A DNA stretch of 64,000 bases from Tetragonia tetragonoides (taxonomy: Eukaryota; Streptophyta; Magnoliopsida; Caryophyllales; Aizoaceae): NCBI GenBank assembly GCA_038025085.1, contig CM076146.1:19256001-19320000 (forward strand), in the 5' to 3' direction. The notes under the pieces are model-generated. The model worked only from the letters and a program-made list of their open reading frames with translations. It made no database searches and was not told where the DNA came from. Made by a program: the position numbers and the translations under genes. How positions within the stretch are numbered: position 1 is the stretch's first letter; each line of letters begins with the position of its first letter. Positions 56,098 through 64,000 of this stretch are shown here, piece after piece.

Positions 56098-58188
56098 ACT
56101 CTCTCTCTCTCTCCTCTTTACAGTTCTCTCTCTCTCCTCCCACCCGACACTCTCTCTCCTCTCACCCGAGCTCTCTCTCTCTTCTCCCTCTCACCGACGT
56201 CCTTCCGCCGCCCAGCTCACCGGAGGACCGCCCCCTTCACCGGCGGTAAGCCTCTCCCTCTCTCTCTCTCTCTTTCTCTTTCTTTTTCTTTCTCTTTCTT
56301 TCTCTTTCCTCCGCTCTCCTCCCATCTCCCTCTGTCGCGGACGGCCGCGACCACCACCAGGTCGCCACCTGGAGGGTGGTTGTCGATCGCCCTGGCGCGA
56401 CGGGCCCTCCCCCGTCGTCGCCCATCTCCTTCTTCTTCTCTCTTTCTCGCTCTTGTTCTCGCTCTCTTTCTCTCTTTCGCACTTTCTCTCTCCTTACTCG
56501 CAGGAGCTCTGGCAGCCCCTCACCGGCCATGGTGGTCAGTGGGTGGTGGTGATGGTAATGGGTCGGGCCATGGGCTCCATGCATGGGTGGTCGTGGCTTA
56601 GACTTAGTTTTGAAGTTAGGGTTTCGGTTTTTATTTTCGTAATTATTTATTTTTGATTTTTACCAGTTTTTCTTTTATTGTTTATATTATTCTGCACTCA
56701 TTCGGAATCGGAATTCGGATTTCAAACACCTATATTGGTTGAAATAAATCAAGGAATTAAAATTATCATATTAATATTTAGTTACTGTTTGGATTTTCGT
56801 ATTTAATAAATACTAATTCGGTAATTATTTTCAATTAGGACCTAACGAGCAAGTGTGATTGTCTTTGGTTGTTGGAGCATACTTACTGTTGGGAAGCATT
56901 TCAGTGGTAAGCGCTCATGCCTACCTTCTTCCAAAGCTCCGTCAAAACTATTTTATGTGTTATGTGCTAATTGAGAAATTGTGGTGATTTCATGAGTGCT
57001 AGTGAGCACCTATATATTTATTGTTGATTTTATTTGGATGATTTGTGATATTTGGATATCATATTACCCTTCCGAAGTGCTGCCAAAATTGTGCTAGACA
57101 TTGCATGTATTCCTTATTGGATTAATCGTTATTGAATTGAAGCATGTCTCATTCTCATCGTATTGAATTATCATTATTGTCAGTATTTACTATTCATTGT
57201 CAAGAGCATGAAATGAATTAGTAAGTCGTGAACTCGTAGTACCACTATGTCAACCAATGCAAATTATGTGAAATTGAATTAAATGAGAGTAAGACTCCTA
57301 ATGGATCCCTAGGAGTAGTCAAGCAATCAGGATTACACCTAATGGTGTAGTTCAGGGATGCGTGATTCCCAAGTTATTTATCGACACCTCATAGTGTGTC
57401 TGGGACGGATCATTCCCCATTTATGAAGTCCTCTAGACTCGCTTATTATACTAGAGGTTGTGTGCACACTATCTAGAGTCATTAAGTCCATGGCGTGATT
57501 GTATCTTTTGATGAATAGTATGGGAAATTGTTGTTCTATTTGCTCTCTTACATCTCTCTAATCAAGACGGATTGTCTATGTCGTGTTTCGAATGATCACT
57601 ATAAAAGAATTGCATGTAAATGATTTTCGTTATGCGTATGCTTGATTATATGCTTATGTACGTATGCAAATGAATTTTAAGGAGACTTCTAAAACCTTAA
57701 GTAAGGTTTTTGAAATGTTTTTACTGAGTACGGATGACGTTTATTCAGTTTGTTTGATTTTTGTTTCTCTTTTGTTTCTTTTCTTTTCGTCTGTATTTTT
57801 TTTTCCGTCATGGAAACCAAAGTGCAGGTTTAGTTGAGTGAGGACGTACAGTTCGGAAGCTAGAGTTAGCGTCAGTCTTTAAAACTCTCTTGTTCTGTTT
57901 AGATTGTTGGAATTTTTGGTTTGTGCCCTTTGAAGGCAAAGTTGTAATAATTGGATTAATGGATTTTAGCTCACTACTTTAGATAACTCTGATAATAACT
58001 GTTTTAGATTATTTAATTTTGCTTAATAAGTTCCTTTGATGCCTAGTCTTTCTTTTGGCTTAGCATTTACTCCTTAGTGATAAATGTTCCAGTAGTGCCC
58101 TTGGGTTTTTGACAGTTCAGTGGTGTCGAGTAGTGTACAACAACGTCGATAGCTCCCTGTAAATCGTTGTAAATTCGAGGGTATTACA
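55701..58188 (+). repeat. Long LTR (2488 bp) of a Tekay/Del-type gypsy element
   Basis: Starts TGTAATACCC and ends GGGTATTACA, a 10-bp perfect terminal inverted repeat. A PBS follows two bases later. An LTR promoter is suggested by TATATAAG at 56009, about 30 bases before a CT-rich leader (56055-56185). The length and end sequence are typical of Tekay/Del chromoviruses. The long Leu/Ser-rich frame in its CT-rich part is not a gene. Confidence 0.85.
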
Positions 58189-58190
58189 AA

Positions 58191-58202
58191 TGGTATCAGA
58201 GC
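58191..58202 (+). other. Primer-binding site (tRNA-iMet)
   Basis: TGGTATCAGAGC follows the LTR end after AA. It is the same primer sequence as in the copia (37784-37795) and gypsy (47733-47744) elements, but on the plus strand. Confidence 0.9.
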
Positions 58203-58385
58203 CCTAGGTTTAAATGGGTTGCTTAGGATTAACTAATGAATTAATAAAGATTAGTTTCATTTTGGGAAAATAAAATGTAATTAATGCCGTTGAGCGTAGT
58301 AGTCCTAGAAGATAGGAATTATTTGAAATCACTTTGCTTGTGATTATAAAGTTCTTATTGTTTGATTGCCTTCCTATAGATTGCA

Positions 58386-58568
58386 ATGTCGACTGCACAC
58401 CAAAGGGTACGCGCCCTAGCTCACCGTGCACAACCCGTAGAGTATGTAGATTCTTCGGATAGCGAGTCAACGGGAAACAACGCGAGCATGCATCGTGAAA
58501 CCGCGCACGAGGATGTCGCGCACGACGAGGCTGCATGTACCGCGCATGCCACGCCTGTGCCTGTGTAG
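58386..58568 (+). pseudogene. Start of gag of the Tekay-type element, truncated
   Basis: An ATG at 58386 opens a 60-codon frame (MSTAHQRVRALAHRAQP..) about 195 bases after the PBS, the place of gag. It stops at 58566-58568. A little further, near 58620, sequence of another element (Tat) begins. The gag core, protease, RT and integrase are absent in this window. Confidence 0.5.
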
Positions 58569-58671
58569 GCTACCGGGATTTCTTGGGCCGACGGGGTAGC
58601 CCAGGAAAACATCATTTTTTTGTGAATCTTTCGAGTGTGAATGCATGTGAAGATTTATCCTATTGTACTAG

Positions 58672-59545
58672 GGACATGATTAAGATTATCGGAAGTCACC
58701 ACCAAATTTAAGGAAATTTGGAACCCTTGGAATCAAGTCAATAGACCAAAATACGTCAACTCGATTCCTGTGCACCCCAATCCCTATGGGGGAAATTGAC
58801 TTCATAAATGAGTTCGGGGGCGTGAGTACGAGTTGGGAAGGTGTTAGGCACCCAACTCGCCCGTTAACGACAACGGTCTTTACTAATCAATTCAATGCAA
58901 TTATTAATCTACGGTTCTAAACAAGGTTCAATTTGTCCAAATTTCTAGTTTTAACTAACGGGTTGAACAAACATTACTAATGTGACCACTTTTAACAACT
59001 TATCAAATTTACATGCTTTTAATGCTAAAAACGATACGTACGCTAAAACCTGCAAATTAGAAGACAAACAAAACAATTCATTCACCAATCCACAAACAAA
59101 GCATAATTTATAATAAAGAGCAATAAAATACATTCATTCATTCATTCATTCATTGGGTTTAATACAAGCCCTTTTTGGCTCAAAACGCGCCATGCATGTA
59201 CATATCACATAAACCAAAATCGTTACTAGATAACAAGCAAATATAAAATTTAATGAACACCCTCAGGTTAGATTACCAGGATGCTCACAATGAACTTATT
59301 AGGTTTAATGGTTGAACTCTTGCTCTTGATGAAATATGAAGGTTTTTTTTGTGGTGCTAGGGCTAGCCTAAAGAAGGAGTAGTATTAGAATTTTAGGGTT
59401 TATTATGAAAGAGAGATTACCTAGAGAATTAACTTTTGTCTCCAACTGACAACCAAAAGACCAACTTCTAATATTCCCAACCTCTTCAACTGAACCCTAA
59501 GGTTTGTTTATGTAGAAGAAAGGGAGCTGCCAGGGTTTGGCACGG
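58672..59545. repeat. LTR-region block related to 50018-50830
   Basis: Ordered matches as listed for 50018-50830, including GGGGGAAATTGACTTCATA and ATGCTCACAATGAACTTAT. A (CATT)n run is at about 59129-59155. A third, shorter match to its GGGAAGGTGTTAGGCACCC core lies at 60950-60968. Confidence 0.75.
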
Positions 59546-59604
59546 AAATCGAATGGGCCTCAAATTTACCGTCCGCGAGAAAGGGTCGAGGCAGCCATGC
59601 AACT

Positions 59605-59740
59605 AGGCCAAGCGGCTGAACCGCTAGGACAAGTGGTTGAACCGCTTGGCAAGCGGTCAAGCCGCTTGAACTCAAGCGTGGCCGCTTGGACCTGGAGCGG
59701 CTTGCCTGCGTAGGCGCTTGACATGCTTTCTAAGCGGGGG
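59605..59740. repeat. Cluster of AAGCGG/CCGCTT palindromic words
   Basis: At least eight copies of CAAGCGG, CCGCTTG or one-base variants, in both orientations, within about 130 bases. They include the perfect 17-base palindrome ACCGCTTGGCAAGCGGT at 59641-59657. Confidence 0.85.
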
Positions 59741-60247
59741 AGGCTATTTCGAGGGGGTCCACGCGGGATTGACTGAGTTCCCTTGTTTAACCAAGGGTTG
59801 ACTCAAGGGTTTGGGTTCCCTTTCGGGCCCTTGGGCTCAAAGAGGCCTATCTCTCAGTTTTGGACTCCAAATGAATTGAGTCCAACTTGTTTGGATCACC
59901 TGTACAAAATGCTTCCACCGGTTAATTCAAATGAACTGGGATAATCATCAGAGCAATTATTCTCGCAATCCATGTTCGAGCAAAATCCAATCCTTCATCA
60001 TCGGGTTTTTAGGGGACTTGACATAAACATAATTTTGGTGTCTATAGAAGCCCCTACTTTGGTCGAGCTCGAATAGAGCGAAGGTCAAAGTATTCCTGTG
60101 CCAATACCTGTATGATTCAACAAACAGGCAAACTGAGTGAGGTGACAAACAGTTAGAGATAAACAGTCATTTTAGGATAAAGTAATAATTCCCCCGGTTT
60201 ATTTGACCGGGAGTTTTACCCTATGTTGTAGCTCACACAATAAAAAT

Positions 60248-60632
60248 CCTTCGATTTTCAGTCAAAGGAGAATTATGTGCTGTAGGTCACACAATAAAAA
60301 TATTCATTAGAAATAAGATAGGTAATAAATGATAAAAATCCTTCGATTTTTAGTCGAAAGGAGACCCTGTATTATAGGTCACACAATAAATGTCCTTCGA
60401 TTTTCAGTCGAAGGGAGACCATGTGCTGTAGGTTACACAATAAAATATTTTGTTAGAAATAGAATAAATGATAAAGATCCTTTGATTTTCAGTCGAAGGG
60501 AGGCCCTGTGCTGTAGGTTACACAATAAATATCCTTCGATTATCAGTCGAAGGGAAACCCTGTGTTGTAGGTTACACAATAAAATATTTCCTGAGAAATA
60601 AAATAAAGATCCTTCGATTTTCAGTCGAAGGG
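60248..60632. repeat. Tandem array of CCTTCGA-hairpin units
   Basis: Six copies of CCTTCGA, TTTTCAG, TCGAAGG (7-bp arms, 7-base loop) start at 60248, 60340, 60394, 60479, 60533 and 60611. Each of the first five is followed by a phrase like CTGTAGGTCACACAATAAA. Spacing alternates between long and short: 92, 54, 85, 54, 78. The real unit is therefore a dimer. Arms are perfect in most copies. Confidence 0.9.
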
Positions 60633-60639
60633 AGACTGT

Positions 60640-61340
60640 AAGAACCTGGGATTTCTACGGCCACGGAGTGCATCCTTATAGAAAATTTGTAAGTTGGGGG
60701 TTTAGATAAGTTCAAGGAACCGTCGAGTTAGAAAAGCTTTTGTAAAGACTTGAATGGAATAAAAACCATGAAAGAGGTCACAAATCTGCTATCGGCGTTT
60801 TATCGAAGGGACAAATTGAAGGGACAATCTGAAGGGACAACCCAATAGCGCGATATGTAAACTGATCATGTTTTTAGAAAGAATCCCGCTCATATAGAAC
60901 AAATGAGTACCAAAGAATAAAGGGTTCGGGGGCAAAGGTACGACGAGATGGGAAGGTGTTAGGCACCCAACTCGCCCGTATTATGACGGCTTCTACTAAC
61001 TCAAGTTTGCTTAATAATTTAAAGACATAATTCCCATGCAAAACCGGATTAGCAACCTAGACTTAGACTATTAATTGGTTCATCACAAGCATCACAACAT
61101 TTATTTCAACCCTTGTTTAGACATGCATTCGATTGACATGAAGACGCTCTTATTCCATCCGAGAAGAAGTCTACCATCAATAAGGGCAAAACTTGCCTTC
61201 TTAGGGTGACCGAGAAAATTTAATGGGATAGCTCTCCTATGCACTTGGTCGTGGGAGAGACGATCCTTGCTTTAGATAGGCTCAAGAGCAATCCTCAAGA
61301 GTCCTTCACCGGGAGCCTTTACTCCTTCAAGTAAGCTTTT
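60640..61340. other. Non-coding part of the Tat 3' region
   Basis: Contains GGGAAGGTGTTAGGCACCC (60950-60968) and no conserved frame. It probably leads to the promoter of the antisense ORF, whose leader holds (TTG)n runs at about 61412-61462. Confidence 0.4.
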
Positions 61341-61485
61341 GTGCTAAAGCCTTAATCTTTGTGGATTTAACTTTTTGTAGTGAAATTCTCATCTTGTATT
61401 GACTCAAATTTTTGTTGTTGTTGTTGTTGTTGTAAGTTGTTGTTGTTGTTGTTGTTGTTGTTGTGGTGGTGGTTTTTGTGTAGAT

Positions 61486-62275
61486 ATGGCTTCAAAAGAG
61501 ACTCCACTTGCTCGAGGCTCCCATTGACACTAGGAAGTTCCTCCCTAAACACTTTCCGGCGAGGCGCCGAAAGTTCTCCGAATCCTCTCGGGAGGAGTGG
61601 ATAGCATACTTCTACACCGATATCTAACCGGCTTGGTTTGTCCCATGGTGGCGTACCTCCAAGATTGTAGGGTGTAGTGAGAACGTGCCTTTTACGAGGA
61701 TTATTGGTTTGTATACCTAGACTTTCTTCCTACCGAACCGCATTATTCGCCAATACGGTTTAAGGCAAAAAATCCCGAACGTAAGCTGTGAACCTCCTTG
61801 CCAAAGGCCTTTGACTTCCTCCTTGGTGTCTAATTGGGAGCGGCACTGGAACCGTCGCCAAGTGTGGACTAAGCCGGCATACCAGAAATCAAACAAGCTA
61901 TTGAGCTTCTATGAGGAGTGGATTTGGAGCGGTGACCATCAAGTCAACAAGAGGCTCCTAGAGGAAGAAAAAGAGTTATTCAAGATCCGCAAATATGATG
62001 AGCCTAGTGGTATAAGGATAACTCCCATTGGCAGGCCCGCTAAGCCTTCCAAGCCCCAAACTAAGGGTAAGGGAAAAGTTAAAGCTAAGGCCCAAATCAA
62101 AAAGAGGAAGAATCCGGCCCACTCGGCCAAACAAATCCTTCAAGCTAGGCCCAATGATCACGAGGCCTCTTCGAGCAATGGTAGGGAAAGATGGGCTCCA
62201 AAAGAACGGATGGAACTTGATGAGCCTAGCGAGCCGGTCCAAGAGCGCGAAGTTAACAAAGACAAAGAGGAGTAG
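61486..62275 (+). pseudogene. Antisense extra ORF of the Tat element, decayed
   Basis: ATG at 61486 after a (TTG)n leader. Conserved-looking pieces follow in changing frames: APIDTRKFLPKHFPARRRKF, WFVPWWRTSKIVGCSE, IGLYT and FFLPNRIIRQYGLRQKIP, then an open frame from 61740 to 62275. That frame gives WERHWNRRQVWTKPAYQ, then FYEEWIWSGDHQVNKRL, and a Lys-rich basic tail (KGKGKVKAKAQIKKRK). Breaks: a frame change near 61510, TAA at 61625-61627 and TAG at 61718-61720. The pattern fits the antisense ORF of Tat elements, whose function is unknown. The basic tail suggests nucleic-acid binding or nuclear import, which is inference. Confidence 0.6.
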
Positions 62276-62372
62276 TCCACCTCTAATTGTCTAGCAAGTC
62301 TGATTTTTGCTTAGTAGTATAATTCAAATAACGGTTTTGCATGCCCAAGTAGATGTAGCTTAGAATTGCCCT

Positions 62373-62514
<142 letters not shown>

Positions 62515-62717
62515 TTCGCACCTCCTTTTTTTTTTTGTTAGAGCATGTAATGGACTTTTGCCATATTAATGAAAGACTTGCTTATTTTTGCATTAATCGA
62601 ATGGATTAAAACTCCCTTAGAGATTTATTTTATCAAAGTGGTCGGGCCCAAGTTATATGGGTTACCTACATATCCATGCGGAATCAGGCCAATGTATTTC
62701 GTAAAACCAAATCTCGT

Positions 62718-62718
<1 letters not shown>

Positions 62719-62753
<35 letters not shown>
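62719..62753. repeat. T-run of about 35 bases
   Basis: Homopolymer T between the antisense ORF and the integrase end. Confidence 0.95.
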
Positions 62754-62823
62754 CCGATCGTGGACCCCACCTTGACGGGTTTGACCGACTTTTAATTTGG
62801 ATTTGGTGCCTTAATGGGCTCTC

Positions 62824-64000
62824 TCAAAGATTAAGTATTTGTGCATAGAATCGCTTAAGTTGGTCCATATTTGTGAGTTGAGTGAACTCGTTGCCGTCTA
62901 AATCCATTACCTTTACCGCTCCACCGGATAATATTGTCTTGATAATGTATGCGTCGGCCCAATTACGCTTGAACTTTTCCCGAGGGTCTACTACAATTGG
63001 TCTTAGCTCTTTTGGGACTAAGTCTCCTTCTTTTAGTCCTATAGCCTTGGATCGTTGATCAAAGTGTCTTGCCATCCTCGCTTGGTAGACATGATCATAA
63101 TGTAGGGCATTTAGTCGTCTTTCGTCTAATAAGACTAATTGATCATATCGGGCTTGGACCCAATCTACTTCGGGTACTTCACTTTCCAAAGCTATCCTAA
63201 AGGAATGGATTTCTACCTCGACTGGGAGTACCGCCTCCATTCCATATACTAAAGAATAAGGCGTTGCTCCTGTTGAGGATCGAATAGTAGTTCTATATCC
63301 CCATAAGGAAAATTGTAGCTTGTCGGGCCAGTCTTCGTAGTTTTCCGTCATCTTTGATATCATTTGCTTTACATTCTTGTTTGTGGATTCTACGGCTCCA
63401 TTCGTTTGTGGCCTATAAGGTGAAGACTGTCGATGTTGAATTTTGAACTTCGCGAAAAGCTCGACGGCATCCTTTTTGAATTGGGTCCTGTGATCACTAA
63501 TGATTTCGTGGGGTACTCCATATCTAGTAATGATATTGTCATGTATGAACTTTGCCACATGTTTCGACGCTATTCTTGCGGATGAACGAGCTTCAACCCA
63601 TTTGGTGAAGTAGTTTATCGCGACTAACATGTATTCATGACCTCCTTTTCCTGTAGGGGAGATTTTTCCAATGATATCAATGCCCCATGCAGAGAATGGC
63701 CATGGTGAGGTAAAAGTATGTAGAGGAGTAGGAGGTCTGTGTTGTAAATTGGCGTGGAATTGGCAGCGTGTGCACTTTCTCACGTATTCGATGCAGTCCT
63801 TTTCAATTGTAGTCCAATAGTATCCTTGGCTTAGGATTTTCTTGACTAAAGTCAATCCATTCATGTGGGGGCTCCATACACCATTATGTATGTCACACAT
63901 GACTTTGCTTGCCTCGCGTTCCTTTAGACATAGAAGACTTAGCCCTTGCGGTGTCTTTTTATAAAGTTTGCCTTGCACATGTATGTATTGTACGACTAGT
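62824..64000 (-). CDS. Tat-type integrase, C-terminal part of pol (open at the edge)
   Basis: The minus-strand frame is open from the window edge to 62824 (at least 392 codons), so its start is outside. It holds the zinc-binding domain (IHNGVWSPHMNG ... CIEYVRKCTRCQFH), then the DDE core: GIDIIG with the first Asp, IISDHRTQF with the second, and TNGAVESTNK with the Glu. GATPYSLVYGMEAVLPVE and the C-terminal basic domain follow. No stop or frameshift is seen, unlike the left-hand Tat copy. It could still encode a working integrase if the rest of pol is intact. Confidence 0.9.
   Translation of the reverse strand, partial: LVVQYIHVQGKLYKKTPQGLSLLCLKEREASKVMCDIHNGVWSPHMNGLTLVKKILSQGYYWTTIEKDCIEYVRKCTRCQFHANLQHRPPTPLHTFTSPWPFSAWGIDIIGKISPTGKGGHEYMLVAINYFTKWVEARSSARIASKHVAKFIHDNIITRYGVPHEIISDHRTQFKKDAVELFAKFKIQHRQSSPYRPQTNGAVESTNKNVKQMISKMTENYEDWPDKLQFSLWGYRTTIRSSTGATPYSLVYGMEAVLPVEVEIHSFRIALESEVPEVDWVQARYDQLVLLDERRLNALHYDHVYQARMARHFDQRSKAIGLKEGDLVPKELRPIVVDPREKFKRNWADAYIIKTILSGGAVKVMDLDGNEFTQLTNMDQLKRFYAQILNL

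Noticed and set aside
56042..56656. 204-codon frame on the plus strand and a 115-codon one opposite
   Set aside because: Low-complexity Ser/Leu or Arg/Glu runs from the CT-rich leader inside the Tekay LTR; no domain.
60248..60632. Possible CRISPR-like array (repeat with spacers)
   Set aside because: Plant nuclear context, spacers are themselves repeats, and no cas genes; it is a tandem repeat in a retrotransposon.

Overview
The window is nuclear DNA of a flowering plant, most likely a eudicot. The evidence is spliced genes with GT-AG introns, plant lineages of LTR retrotransposons (Tat, CRM-like and Tekay-like Ty3/gypsy; Tnt1-like Ty1/copia), a Mutator-like (MULE) transposase, Helitron ends, an RTE-type LINE with a (GTT)n tail, MITEs and long AT microsatellites. 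I cannot name the species. No rRNA, tRNA or CRISPR locus is visible.

Only two host genes look intact, and they converge tail to tail. The first (+ strand, coding 15114-24603, probable 5' UTR exon near 13640-13826) has six coding exons giving 251 residues of a multi-pass membrane protein. It carries an S-x3-H / D / H-x3-H pattern like that of the CREST superfamily (alkaline ceramidases, PAQR receptors). Its fourth coding intron is 8.2 kb and holds a MULE MITE, an L1 fragment and a nearly intact antisense RTE LINE. The second (- strand, 49472-26432) is a phytanoyl-CoA 2-hydroxylase-type (PhyH) dioxygenase. Its nine coding exons add up to 282 residues with the iron and 2-oxoglutarate ligands in place, but they are spread over 23 kb. 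Three introns of that gene hold a complete Ty1/copia element (33505-38135, TSD AGATG), a complete Ty3/gypsy element (42374-48686, TSD AGCAA), tandem Helitron-like elements and L1 tails.

Left flank (1-13.3 kb): a truncated Tat element whose integrase core is deleted (1-3238), a small open segment encoding a coiled coil plus membrane anchor (3241-3384), a decayed antisense MULE (about 3960-8600), Helitron-related repeats rich in ACGT boxes and ending in a (TA)75 tract and a Helitron 3' hairpin (8590-10586), then quiet DNA and a hAT-like MITE (13031-13330).

Right flank (49.5-64 kb): an LTR-like fragment, two fold-back elements, quiet AT-rich DNA, and a 2.5-kb Tekay-type LTR with primer-binding site and a stub of gag (55701-58620). 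This is cut by a second Tat element (58620 to the window end). That element has 3' sequences with a hairpin-bearing tandem array, an antisense extra ORF, and an open integrase frame running off the edge.

The mobile elements are mostly dead. Of the in-frame stops whose ancestral residue can be guessed, nearly all fit C-to-T or G-to-A change, as expected for methylated plant repeats. I see no operon-like or clearly undescribed system. The most novel points are the CREST-like gene, the hairpin array at 60248-60632 and the antisense Tat ORF.
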